NCBI GenBank assembly: GCA_035944555.1
Contig: DASZAY010000026.1
Location: 349,693-413,692 of the forward strand
DNA from: CADCWK01 sp035944555
Lineage (GTDB): Bacteria; Chloroflexota; Chloroflexia; Thermomicrobiales; UBA6265
DNA length: 64,000 nt
Direction: 5' to 3'
Shown: positions 27,306-36,059 of the stretch, in pieces
Position numbering within the stretch: position 1 is the first letter of the stretch
Layout: the number at the start of each line of letters is the position of its first letter
Notes under the pieces: generated by a model
Database searches by the model: none
What the model was told of the DNA's origin: nothing
Seen by the model: the letters and a program-made list of their open reading frames with translations, nothing else
Translations under genes and position numbers: made by a program

Positions 27306-30125
27306 CTACAGCTCCTCGACCCCGCCCGTCTGCTGGAGGTTCTCCCACTGGGACACGCCCTGGGCGTCGGCCTGGATGCGCCAGACCTCGTCAAAGGCCT
27401 GTGACTGCCGGACGTCGTCAACGTGGCTGATCACGAAGAGCTGCCGGAATCCCTCGGTGTCCTCGTTGGTTAGCACGTCCAGCATCGAGAGCAGTCGGCC
27501 GCGGCGCTCCTGGTCCAGCGAGCCGAAGACCTCGTCCAGCACGATGAAGGCGGGCGGGTGAGCGGCCTGCGCGGCAATCAGGCGGGACAACGCGAGACGG
27601 GCAGCCAGCGACGCCACGTCTCGCTCGCCACCGGAGAACTGGCTGACCGGGAAGTCCTCATCTCCATCGAAGATGTGTAACCCGTAGTTGTCGTCGAACC
27701 GGACCTGGTCGTAGGCGCCGTTGGTCACCTCCCGGAGGATCTCGCCGGCGCGGTCGGCCAGCAGCGGGTTCATCCGCTGGGCGACCCAGCGCTCGAAGTC
27801 GTCGAATCCCCGGTACATCTGCTGGAGCTGATCCATCGCCGCCTCGGCCTCGCCGGCCCGCTCGGCGATCCCGGCGACGCGTTGCTCGTCAGCGTCGATC
27901 TTCTCCAGCGCGGCGCGGGCGTCGCGCTCGGCCATCTGCTCGGCGTTCAGCCGGTTGGTCGCGGCGAGCATCGCCTCGTGACAGTCGCGCATGTGAGCCC
28001 TCGCCGAGGCGAGCGAGTCAGCATCGAAGCCGACGCGCTGCCGCTCCGCCACGAGTCGCTGGCGCTCGGCCTGGTGCGTCGCGATCGCGGCGTCGGTTGC
28101 CTCCCGATCAGCCTGGAGAACCGGCCGCTGCGCCAGCGCCCGACGGATCTCGGTCGCCTGGCCGGCGGCGGTCCGGGCGTCGGACAGGGCCGCCTGGGCC
28201 GCCTGGTGAGCCGACTCGTCGTAGGCGACCTCACCGAGTTCGGCGATCTCCGCTCGTGTGGTGTTGTCGCGCTCGTCGTCCTCGCGCAACCCCTCGGCAA
28301 GATCTCCCAGCCGGTCGGCCTGCGCGGCGACGGTGGAGAGCGCGTCGAAGCGGGCCCGGGCCGTCTCGACCGCATCGGGCGCCGGCGCCCGGTCCAGTGC
28401 GGCGGCCGCGAGCGCGGTTGCCAGCGCCCTGTCCGCGGCGACCTCCTTCTCCTCGGCCTCCCTGGTCATCGTCTCGCCGGTCTGGATCCGCTCCCGCAGG
28501 AGGATCACGTCGTCGTTCCGCTTGCGGGCACTGGCGATGTCCCGGTCCGCGTCGGCGGACGCCTTGCGACCGGCCGTCGCCACCCCCTGCAGCCGGGCGA
28601 TCTCCCGGTCGCGCTCGTCGATCCCCGTCTGAAGCGTCCGGATCACGATCTCGTCGATCGGCTGGCCGCAGGTCGGACAGGTCCCTTCCCCCTCGGACCT
28701 GAGACGATCGATGGACTGGCGGAGCTTGTCCACCTCCATCTGGAAACCCTTGATGATGCCGGATGCCTGCGACCACTCGGCATCCGCCATCGCCTTGCGC
28801 TGTTCAGCCGCCTTGATCGCGGCAGCCGGGTCGCCGTCAACGAACAGCCCATCCAGTTGAGCGCGCAGCTTCGGCAGGTGGGTGCGGCACTTCGCGGCAT
28901 GGTCGGCCGCCGCGGCCCGCTCGGTTTCGGCCGCGGCTGCCCGGGCGATGGCATCGGCCGCGTCACGGGCTCCCCTGGTGTCGACGGCAACGGCCAGCGC
29001 GTGCAGACGGCGGGCGCCTCGGGCCGGCGCGGTGTCGTCCGCCGCCAGCCATGCCCAGCCGGGGACCGTCTCGACCGATCCGGTCACCTGTCGCAGCGCT
29101 CGCACCCGACCGGCCCGCTGGGTGGCGATCTCGTCCAGCCGCCGCTGGAGGGTACGGAGCTGCGCCGCCCGCTCACGCTCCCGTGCCCAGCGCTCCGTCT
29201 CGGCGCGCAGGTCACCTTCCCGCGCCGCCACTGGGTCGAGCCGGGCCAGCTCCGCCTCGCGCTCATCCATCTGGGCCAGCTGCCGATCCAGGCTCTGCCG
29301 CCGGTCGGTCGCGGTGGCGATCAGCCCGTCCGTCGTCATGATCTGCCGGCTGAGTGCGGCGTCCTGCTGCTCGAGGTCCAGCCAGTACCGCTCGGCCTGC
29401 TCGGCCTGGTCGCGCTCGGATCGCCGGGATGCGATCGCCTGCTCAGCCTCCTCGACCCGTCCGGTCGCCTCGTCCAGCTCGGCTGCCCGGGCGACGCGCT
29501 CGGCGGCGAAGTCGCGGCTGCCGGTCTCGTGCTCGTACTGGGCGCGGAGCCCCCTGGCCGTCAGTTCGCTGTCGCGGCGGTCGGCGCCGATCATCTCCTG
29601 CGCGTCCCGAATCGTTTCCAGTCCGAGCAGCCGCGATACCTGCCGGCGCCGGTCAGCGTCGCGGTGGTCGCCGAAGAAGCTCAACTCCTTCTGCCGGGTG
29701 AAGAACGTCGAGACGAACGCCTGGTGGCTGAGTCCGACGAGCGTGCTCGACACCCGGGCCGTCACGTCCTTCGGCCCGGTGACGACGGTGGATGTGACTT
29801 CTCCGTCGGCGTCCAGCTCGTAGATCGCGGCCTCGGCCGATTTCGAGCGACCGCGGAACTTGCGCTCGACCTGGTAGACCTTGCCGTCATGGGTTCGCAG
29901 GGTCACGCGGACAGCCGGAGCGTCACCGGTGCCCTGGCGGGGGCGGATGTCAGCGGCGGCGATCGATCGGGGACCATAGAGCGCCCACTCGATCGCCTCG
30001 AACAGCGTGGTCTTGCCCGCGCCGTTGTGCCCGATGACGGCAACCGCTCCCTCCTGCGGGAAGGCGATCCGGTGGGTGCCGGCGAACTGCTTGTAGTTCT
30101 CGATTTCCAGCTCGACGATGATCAT
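27306..30125 (-). CDS. sbcC: SbcC/Rad50-type SMC-like ATPase
   Basis: 939 residues. Walker A GHNGAGKTT is at 32-40; long coiled-coil arms follow; a zinc hook CPTCGQP is at 483-489; the ABC signature QFSGGERDVASLAARLALSRL begins at 829; and Walker B FIVLDEVFGSLD begins near 860. The protein forms the ATP-driven clamp of the Mre11-Rad50 nuclease, acting on DNA ends and hairpins. The start overlaps the SbcD stop by four bases (ATGA). It is the last gene of the nurA-herA-sbcD-sbcC operon. The length is close to archaeal Rad50 (~880) and shorter than E. coli SbcC (~1050). Confidence 0.93.
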   Translation of the reverse strand: MIIVELEIENYKQFAGTHRIAFPQEGAVAVIGHNGAGKTTLFEAIEWALYGPRSIAAADIRPRQGTGDAPAVRVTLRTHDGKVYQVERKFRGRSKSAEAAIYELDADGEVTSTVVTGPKDVTARVSSTLVGLSHQAFVSTFFTRQKELSFFGDHRDADRRRQVSRLLGLETIRDAQEMIGADRRDSELTARGLRAQYEHETGSRDFAAERVARAAELDEATGRVEEAEQAIASRRSERDQAEQAERYWLDLEQQDAALSRQIMTTDGLIATATDRRQSLDRQLAQMDEREAELARLDPVAAREGDLRAETERWARERERAAQLRTLQRRLDEIATQRAGRVRALRQVTGSVETVPGWAWLAADDTAPARGARRLHALAVAVDTRGARDAADAIARAAAAETERAAAADHAAKCRTHLPKLRAQLDGLFVDGDPAAAIKAAEQRKAMADAEWSQASGIIKGFQMEVDKLRQSIDRLRSEGEGTCPTCGQPIDEIVIRTLQTGIDERDREIARLQGVATAGRKASADADRDIASARKRNDDVILLRERIQTGETMTREAEEKEVAADRALATALAAAALDRAPAPDAVETARARFDALSTVAAQADRLGDLAEGLREDDERDNTTRAEIAELGEVAYDESAHQAAQAALSDARTAAGQATEIRRALAQRPVLQADREATDAAIATHQAERQRLVAERQRVGFDADSLASARAHMRDCHEAMLAATNRLNAEQMAERDARAALEKIDADEQRVAGIAERAGEAEAAMDQLQQMYRGFDDFERWVAQRMNPLLADRAGEILREVTNGAYDQVRFDDNYGLHIFDGDEDFPVSQFSGGERDVASLAARLALSRLIAAQAAHPPAFIVLDEVFGSLDQERRGRLLSMLDVLTNEDTEGFRQLFVISHVDDVRQSQAFDEVWRIQADAQGVSQWENLQQTGGVEEL

Positions 30126-31321
30126 GAGGCCGCCTCCTCGCTGGCGAGATTCGCCTCGGCGGCCAGCGTCGCCTCCTGCAGGGCCCGCACGCCGCGGTCA
30201 CGAAAGGCATCGGCGAACTGGTCGGTGTACTCTCCGGCCGCCCGTTTCTCGGCGACGAACTGCTCGAACAGCGTCAGCGGCGTGATGTCCATGGCCGCGG
30301 CATCCGCGCCCTCTTCCCGCGGGGCGAACGGCGACTCCCGGGGCGACAGCACCTCCAGCGACCAGGCGACCTCGCGCGATTCCTTCCGGATAATCCGCTC
30401 GATCTCCCGCCGCTTGGGGCGATCGGCGTCATCCAGCGTGACGCGGAACATCCCGGTTGGCTGCGCTTCCGCGAGTGCCGCCGCCAGGATCCGGTCAGCG
30501 ACATCACGGGCATCGCCGGTCGCGGCGCTGATCCGGTCCAGGCGGACCATGGGCCGGCCGGGGAGGTCGACGTGCTGGACCGTCGCCCCCATATCGTTGA
30601 TCGTGACGACGTTGTAGCCAGGGGTGGCGTCGAAGTCCGTCCACGAGATCCGCTCGGGTGAGCCGGCGTAGTACGTCCGCTCGGCCTGCGCCCCGTGGAT
30701 GTGGAAGTGGCCGAGGGCAACGTAGTCCAGCGACCCGCCAAGCAGCGACTGCCCGATCTCGGCCTCGCCCGGCTCGCGCTGGTGGCTCCCCGGCAGCACC
30801 ATCCCCGAGACCAGCCCGTGGGCGACGAGGACGTTGCGCTGGCCCGGAACGGGGACGGGTGGTTGGGCGTTGGGGTCGACCAGCGCACCGTGCGGGAAGG
30901 CGTGGACGACGAGATCGAGCCCGGGGTAGGGGATGGGCTCCAGTTCATAGCCCGCGACGATCCGGGCACTGGGCAGGATCATCTGGAGGATGGCGAACAG
31001 CGTCTCGCTGGAGCGCAGCCGGGGCATGTCGTGGTTCCCGGCGATGGCGACGAACGGGATGGACTGGGCCGACAGCCGCCGGGTCTGCTCGACGAAGGTC
31101 CGGATCGCGGCCCACGACGGGCGGGTGTGATGGAACATGTCGCCGGCGTGGACGACGAGGTCGATGTCCTCCCGCGCCAGGATGTCGTCGATGACTCGTC
31201 CGTAGGCCTGCTCGATGTCGATCGAGCGCTGGTTGCGCCCGGTGGCGGGATCGATGGTGGCGTACTGGCGGTAGCCGAGATGGGTGTCGGCGACGTGAGC
31301 GATGCGGATGGTTCTCGGCAC
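30122..31321 (-). CDS. sbcD: SbcD/Mre11-type DNA exonuclease
   Basis: 399 residues from GTG 31321 (VPRTIRIAHVADTHLGYRQY); the open frame to 31480 adds an unlikely Gly-rich leader. All phosphoesterase motifs are present: ADTHLG, VVHAGDMFHHTRP, AIAGNHDMPRL, VLVAHGL and LGHFHIHG. The enzyme is the Mn-dependent 3'-5' exonuclease and endonuclease partner of Rad50. The C-terminal 80 residues are a helical segment that would bind the Rad50 coiled-coil base. Overlap with sbcC shows tight coupling. A 260-bp gap with small hairpins separates it from herA. Confidence 0.92.
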   Translation of the reverse strand: MPRTIRIAHVADTHLGYRQYATIDPATGRNQRSIDIEQAYGRVIDDILAREDIDLVVHAGDMFHHTRPSWAAIRTFVEQTRRLSAQSIPFVAIAGNHDMPRLRSSETLFAILQMILPSARIVAGYELEPIPYPGLDLVVHAFPHGALVDPNAQPPVPVPGQRNVLVAHGLVSGMVLPGSHQREPGEAEIGQSLLGGSLDYVALGHFHIHGAQAERTYYAGSPERISWTDFDATPGYNVVTINDMGATVQHVDLPGRPMVRLDRISAATGDARDVADRILAAALAEAQPTGMFRVTLDDADRPKRREIERIIRKESREVAWSLEVLSPRESPFAPREEGADAAAMDITPLTLFEQFVAEKRAAGEYTDQFADAFRDRGVRALQEATLAAEANLASEEAAS

Positions 31322-31482
31322 GGGACGGGGACCTTTCCAGATCGAAGTAGTGTGGAGAGATGAATACTGCAGGGGTGACCCTTGTAGTCGCCTGGCCGGG
31401 CCGCCACCACCACCGTCAGGCGATAGCGGGTGTCGCGGCCACGGATGCCCATATCGAACAGGATGACTGGCGACGACCAATT

Positions 31483-31532
31483 ATCGCCTTTTGGCGATGG
31501 CGTTGACGCCTTGGGCAACCACAGGGGTTGCC
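31483..31532 (-). other. Two small hairpins between herA and sbcD
   Basis: ATCGCC-TTTT-GGCGAT (31483-31498) and GGCAACC-ACAGG-GGTTGCC (31514-31532) lie just past the herA stop. They could be a leaky terminator or processing site that tunes HerA/NurA against Mre11/Rad50 levels. Confidence 0.35.
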
Positions 31533-31581
31533 TCCGGCTTGCCACCGTCGACGTCTATCGCTTCCGTCCTGCAACATCGAA

Positions 31582-33894
31582 TCAGAACGGGACGCTCGCC
31601 GACTGCTGCTCCATCGTGGCGATCCGGGTCTGCGTCCAGCCCCACGGCTTGAACATCCGGTTGCCGCGCTTCTCGTTGATCTGGCGCTGCAGGTCGTTGA
31701 TCAGCGTGTCGATCTGCCCTGCGCTCAGCCGCCCGTTGATCTGGGCCCGGACTTCCGCCTTCGACGGCGCCTTGTCTCCCATGACCCCGCGGAGCAGGTT
31801 CCAGACGCCGTCGGCCGGGTGACCAATCGACACGACATTCTCGGCCGCGGCATTGCACCGCCCAGCGCCGAGCGCGGTCCCCGACCTGTTGAAGACGCGC
31901 TGCCCCTTCATTCCCGACATGGTCGGCGGGAAGGGGAATGTCCCGAACAGCGGCGCGCGGAAATGGGCGTGGCGGACGAGCAGTCGCCCCTTGCGCAGCC
32001 CGAGCAGTTCCGCCTTGGCCGTGTCCGACAGCGACCGGTAGGCCGGGTTGACGATCTCCTCATCTCCGACCCGGCCGTAAAGGCTGGTGCCGCAGTTGCC
32101 GAGGATCTCGCTGTCGACGCGGGAGCGGAACTGCTGGGCGCCGAACAGCACGACATTGAGGTGACGACCGCGGGCGGCGATGTCGACCAGCGTATCCCGC
32201 AGCGCGCCCTCGCCGCTGCCGTACTTGTTGAGCTCGTCGACGAAGACGATCAGCTTGTCGACGCCAAGCCGCTCCTCCTCAGCCATCTTCCAGACGGAGT
32301 TGATGATCGAGGAGACGATCAACTCCTGGACGTTGGTATTGCAGTTGGCGATGTCGATGACGCGCAGTTCCTGGTCGGAGAACGGCGCATCCGCCTTTGG
32401 CGCGTTGCCGTGCTCGACCGCTCCATCGGCCAGCAACCCGCCGAACTTGCCTGTCAGGCCGCGGAACCGGTTGCGGGCCTTGGCGATGGTGAACTTGTGG
32501 TGTCCCCGCCAGTCGCTCGGCTGCTTGCCGCTGTCGTCCTCCATCGCGAAGTGCCGGTCGATCTCGGCGAACAGCGCCTCCAGCCCGGCCAGCGTCTGGA
32601 CTTGCTGATCGCGGATCTCCTGAACGAACGAGAACAGCTTGTCGTCCAGGTCCGCCCGGTCGAAGATCCGGTGCGGTACCCACAGGAACGGCTGCAGGTC
32701 CCAGAGGATCGGGAAGACACGGCCCTCCGTCTCACCCCGGGCATCGCGGAGCGTGTTGAGGGCAGACCGCGTCTCGAGGCTGTCCAGCCGGATGCCGGCC
32801 CCGCCGCCGGTCCCGAAGTTGGGCCTGGGGACCTGTCCCGGCTTGAACGGCGCGAAGATGCGCAGCCCGGAGAACGGCTCCGGCTCCAGCCCAAGGGCGC
32901 GGTAGGCCTCGTGGTCGAGGTCGGTCAGGCCCTTGACCCCGGCGGCGTGGTAGGCCGAGACCATCTCGTCGTCGGTGACATCCGGGTCGGCCGGCTTGTC
33001 GAGCCAGAGCAGGTCCGGCCCCTTGACGTTGAACATCAGCGCCGCGACTGAAGTCCGCTCCGGCCCCTTGCGCAGCGTCTGGAAGGTCGCCGAGGTCAGG
33101 AACAGCGCGTGGCTGGTCTTGGTCGCCAGACCCGACTGCCCGGTCCAGTTGGCGTGGCCGGCCTCGGGGCCGACGAGATAGTGCTCGTCTAGCGCGACCG
33201 GCGACCGCTGGAACACGATGTTGCCGTCGGCGTCGACCATCGGCTCACCGGCGGCGTCGTACTGAGGGTTGCCGTTGATGTGCATCAGCGCGGGCACCGC
33301 GGCGCCGGAGAAGTCGTCGCGGCCAAGCGCGTCCTCGATCGCCTTCGAGGTGGCGTAGAACACCGGCCCACCGATCGGCGGTCGCTGCGAAATGACGTCC
33401 CGGCGCAGATGCCGGGTAGCCAACACCTGCACGGTGAAGACGAGCAGTTCCGGCCGCCGGGTCGGAGCAGCGACGTGGAGCGACTCCTGGAGCTGGCGAT
33501 CGAAGTAGTCATCGAGGAACGAGCGCAGGTCGGAGAAGCGCCGCGGCTCGTCCACGACGCCGATCACCGCCGCCTCCTCCGAGAACGTCACGACGATGTG
33601 CCCGACGTCGAGGTTGACCTCGTCGTCCCTGGCCCAGAAGCAGAACTGGTGAGCTCCGGCTGGCTCCTTCTCCGACGACACCACCCGGCCGACCGCGCCG
33701 ACCTTCAGGTCCAGATAGTCTGCGAACCTGGCCGAGAGGGCCGGCGACACTCCCGGCACCTGCCCGGCACCGATGCCATTCACGCGGGCGTCGTCGTGAT
33801 CGGCCTGGTCCCACGTCGAGACCGGATCTGCCTCGAACAGCGGGATCGTGTCGGCCTTGCCGTTTTCGTGGTGGCCATTGCCGTTGGTGTCCAT
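31582..33894 (-). CDS. herA: HerA-like hexameric DNA translocase/ATPase
   Basis: 770 residues. An N-terminal HAS-barrel (VGAVGRVVSSEKEPAGAHQF ... HIVVTFSEEAAVIGVVDEP) precedes a FtsK/HerA-type ATPase with P-loop GQSGLATKTS (252-261) and Walker B LIVFVDELNKYG, then GRHLNVVLFGAQQFRSRVDSEIL typical of the family. The P-loop is unusual in having Ala-Thr before KT. HerA partners with NurA to unwind and resect DNA ends. It lies 37 bp after nurA and upstream of sbcD. It is longer than archaeal HerA (~500-600), mainly through a ~200-residue insert between P-loop and Walker B. Confidence 0.85.
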   Translation of the reverse strand: MDTNGNGHHENGKADTIPLFEADPVSTWDQADHDDARVNGIGAGQVPGVSPALSARFADYLDLKVGAVGRVVSSEKEPAGAHQFCFWARDDEVNLDVGHIVVTFSEEAAVIGVVDEPRRFSDLRSFLDDYFDRQLQESLHVAAPTRRPELLVFTVQVLATRHLRRDVISQRPPIGGPVFYATSKAIEDALGRDDFSGAAVPALMHINGNPQYDAAGEPMVDADGNIVFQRSPVALDEHYLVGPEAGHANWTGQSGLATKTSHALFLTSATFQTLRKGPERTSVAALMFNVKGPDLLWLDKPADPDVTDDEMVSAYHAAGVKGLTDLDHEAYRALGLEPEPFSGLRIFAPFKPGQVPRPNFGTGGGAGIRLDSLETRSALNTLRDARGETEGRVFPILWDLQPFLWVPHRIFDRADLDDKLFSFVQEIRDQQVQTLAGLEALFAEIDRHFAMEDDSGKQPSDWRGHHKFTIAKARNRFRGLTGKFGGLLADGAVEHGNAPKADAPFSDQELRVIDIANCNTNVQELIVSSIINSVWKMAEEERLGVDKLIVFVDELNKYGSGEGALRDTLVDIAARGRHLNVVLFGAQQFRSRVDSEILGNCGTSLYGRVGDEEIVNPAYRSLSDTAKAELLGLRKGRLLVRHAHFRAPLFGTFPFPPTMSGMKGQRVFNRSGTALGAGRCNAAAENVVSIGHPADGVWNLLRGVMGDKAPSKAEVRAQINGRLSAGQIDTLINDLQRQINEKRGNRMFKPWGWTQTRIATMEQQSASVPF

Positions 33895-33931
33895 GGGCGA
33901 GGGTCCTCTCGGGGTGCAGGCAGTGCCGGGG

Positions 33932-35086
33932 TCAGGAGGCGTTGGGCCAGGCGCGGGTCTCGGCTGCGATCTGGCGCTTGAGCACCCGTTCGAGCAGGTG
34001 GATGGGGTAGAGGAGGCTGGCCCAGCGGGCGTCGCCGGTCGCGCGCGGGGTCCGCTCGGCGAGCAGCCAGGACGAATAGCTGGTGATGTCGGCGCTGTCT
34101 TCGGTGTCCGATGGAGCTTCGACCCGGACCAGCCCGTGGTATGCGTCCAGCCCGGCGTGGTCGTGCATCCGAAGAAACCACATCACCGAGGTGTTGGCAT
34201 CGACGGCATGAGGTGACCGGCCCTGATAGGGGATCTCGCCGCCGCGCTTGTCACGGTTGGGGACGAAGGCGCTCGTCCGGTGGCCGACGGGAAGGTCATA
34301 CACCTGAACGGCCTCGGCACCAGTCAGGTACTGGCTGCTCACCCGCTTGACGACGCCGAGTGTTCGCGGGACATCCAGTGCCCGCCGCCCGTCGACGATC
34401 AGCCAATCGCGTTCCGTGGCGTCGATCTTCGGCCACTCGTCGAGCAGCTTCATCTCGACTTCCACGCGGACCTGCCTGGCGGCGTCGTAGGCGATCTCGA
34501 CCAGCCGGGAATAGTCGTTCAGCCAGGCGTCATACGTAGGCTGGTCAACCTCACCATTGATCGTCGCCTTGCGCGCGACGGGGTCGGAAACCGCCCCTCC
34601 CGCCGACGTGATGCTCTGGACGAGCCGGTCCACCTGCGCATCGCCGGAGCGCAGCGGGATCAGCCAGCGATGCTCCATCCGCAGCGTCGTATTGCCCTCG
34701 CGGTCACGGGCGATGGCCGCCTCGCCGTCAGGGGTACGGGTAATGACGGCGGCCGCCGCGACGGTCGCAATGACGGGAACCAGACCGATCCGCCAGGCCG
34801 AGACGGTCCGCTGGGAACCATCGAGGAACCCGGCGATCCGCGATTCACCGGGCGCCGCGGGCAGCACGGGCATGCGGAGGATCGGGTCGGCTCCCTCCAG
34901 CCGGCGCAATTGCTCGCTCAGCCGGGCGGGTGCGGCAGACAGCCCACCCATCCCACCGGAGAACTGGGTCTCCAGCGACGCGGCGTTGCGCATGTCGGCG
35001 TGGCGAACGCCCTGCTCGCGCAGTTCCCGGGAGTGGCGGACGTAGGCATCGGACAGGGTCGAGTGTCGATAGGGGAAGCTGGCCAC
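33932..35086 (-). CDS. nurA: NurA-domain nuclease
   Basis: 384 residues from GTG 35086 (VASFPYRHSTLSDAYVRHSR), with GAGG seven bases upstream; the frame stays open to 35197 but without a site. The family motif FLDGSQR is at 87-93 with the catalytic Asp89, and a second acidic motif is LIVDGRRAL near residue 257. NurA is a toroidal 5'-3' nuclease driven by HerA. Position at the head of the operon nurA-herA-sbcD-sbcC matches the archaeal resection gene set. Sequence divergence outside the motifs is high, so the call rests on motifs plus context. Confidence 0.78.
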   Translation of the reverse strand: MASFPYRHSTLSDAYVRHSRELREQGVRHADMRNAASLETQFSGGMGGLSAAPARLSEQLRRLEGADPILRMPVLPAAPGESRIAGFLDGSQRTVSAWRIGLVPVIATVAAAAVITRTPDGEAAIARDREGNTTLRMEHRWLIPLRSGDAQVDRLVQSITSAGGAVSDPVARKATINGEVDQPTYDAWLNDYSRLVEIAYDAARQVRVEVEMKLLDEWPKIDATERDWLIVDGRRALDVPRTLGVVKRVSSQYLTGAEAVQVYDLPVGHRTSAFVPNRDKRGGEIPYQGRSPHAVDANTSVMWFLRMHDHAGLDAYHGLVRVEAPSDTEDSADITSYSSWLLAERTPRATGDARWASLLYPIHLLERVLKRQIAAETRAWPNAS

Positions 35087-35220
35087 GGCGAAGCCTCGGG
35101 GACGAGCCAGTGCGGCGGGGAGGCAGCGGCTCAATTGTCCGTACGGGTCAGTCCAGTATAGATGAAGGGTTCCGGAGAGACGGCAGGTTTCCGACACGTG
35201 TGGCGGATGTCGTAGTTACC

Positions 35221-35245
35221 CGGGCGCTAAAGCCGCCCGGCTCAG
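35221..35245 (-). repeat. REP-like hairpin, copy C (inverted)
   Basis: Reverse complement matches 24 of 25 bases of copy B at 35978-36002. It forms a hairpin with one bulged base. The two copies are in inverted orientation around the Y1 transposase gene. Confidence 0.65.
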
Positions 35246-35327
35246 GGAGGTGTGGGTTACACGATCAATCAATGCGAAGTGAAGGCGCCGGCAGCGACGA
35301 CGTATGGCAGGCCTCGGTCAACGCCAT

Positions 35328-35360
35328 ACCTTGCTAAGCCCAGCGGCTTCAGCGTCGGGG
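35328..35360 (+). repeat. REP-like hairpin, copy A
   Basis: 27 of 33 bases match copy B (35972-36004) in direct orientation; the core is GCTAAGCCCAGCGGCTTCAG. It overlaps the 3' end of the transposase gene. Confidence 0.55.
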
Positions 35361-35849
35361 TAGTCTGGATAGATCCACGGGAAGAGGTGAAGCAGATCGC
35401 ATCGGACGACTGACACCGGGGTCCTTGAACCCGTCCCGGAATGGCTCCAGCCCGGCGTTCAATCGATTCTCGGCGTGCCGCGCCTCTTGGTTGACGATGT
35501 AGTCGACGACTGTCGGCAGATTGCGTTCGCTGAACGACAGCACGGCGTACTCACCCTGCCAGGCGAACCCCTCGTCGTCAGCAGACGGGTCCTCCCGCTG
35601 GAGCAGGAAGCTTGAGCTCCCCTTCATCTGCTGAATGACCCATGCAAGCCGTTGATCCGGTAGCACCGACATCGCCACGTGAACGTGATCCGGCATGACG
35701 GCGATCGCATGAAGAATCGTCTTCAACTCATCCTCATGCAGCTTGTGCCGAATCATGCGTTCAACGAGGGTCGCCCGCTCCGTCGTCAGCCACGGATGCC
35801 TCCCCTTCGTCGACCATACGACGTGATAGAAGAGCCGGGAATACGGCAT
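35349..35849 (-). CDS. Y1 (HUH) transposase, IS200/RAYT type
   Basis: 166 residues. The IS200-like fold is recognised from FYHVVWSTKGRHPWL, the HUH metal motif AVMPDHVHVAMSV, and the C-terminal catalytic tyrosine in VVDYIVNQEARH. Y1 transposases cut single-stranded DNA at hairpins. Related hairpins lie on both sides (35221-35245, 35328-35360, 35978-36002), so this is either an intact IS200-like element or a REP-associated tyrosine transposase (RAYT). It is full length with all key residues visible and may be active. Confidence 0.85.
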   Translation of the reverse strand: MPYSRLFYHVVWSTKGRHPWLTTERATLVERMIRHKLHEDELKTILHAIAVMPDHVHVAMSVLPDQRLAWVIQQMKGSSSFLLQREDPSADDEGFAWQGEYAVLSFSERNLPTVVDYIVNQEARHAENRLNAGLEPFRDGFKDPGVSRPMRSASPLPVDLSRLPRR

Positions 35850-35971
35850 CGATAATCTCCAGCTCAGACCGGATCCGTATCCAAATTGGTGTAATTATCG
35901 ACCCCACCCACGACTCCTGCTGACCTTCCACCAGCCGACGCGGTGCCTACAATTGAGTCATTCCAGGCGAC

Positions 35972-36004
35972 ACCTTGCTGAGCCGGGCGGCTTCAGCGCC
36001 CGGA
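35972..36004 (+). repeat. REP-like hairpin, copy B
   Basis: GCTGAGCCGGGCGGCTTCAG folds into GCTGA-GCCG / CGGC-T-TCAGC with one bulged T. It lies 55 bp before the SDR start and outside the 5' end of the transposase gene. Confidence 0.65.
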
Positions 36005-36059
36005 CTCCCGGGCCACGAGCCGCGCCGTATGGTCATCACCTGTGACGACAGGAGCTCAC

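Noticed and set aside
27882..30617. A 911-codon plus-strand open frame
   Set aside because: It is antisense to sbcC. The minus strand shows complete Rad50 motifs, and the plus frame is low-information Arg/Gly/Leu-rich sequence caused by high GC.
35676..35690. CACGTG-containing segment as a parS site
   Set aside because: Only the CACGTG centre matches; the flanking GTTT/AAAC arms are absent. The same holds for CACGTG at 4351, 25471 and 41096.
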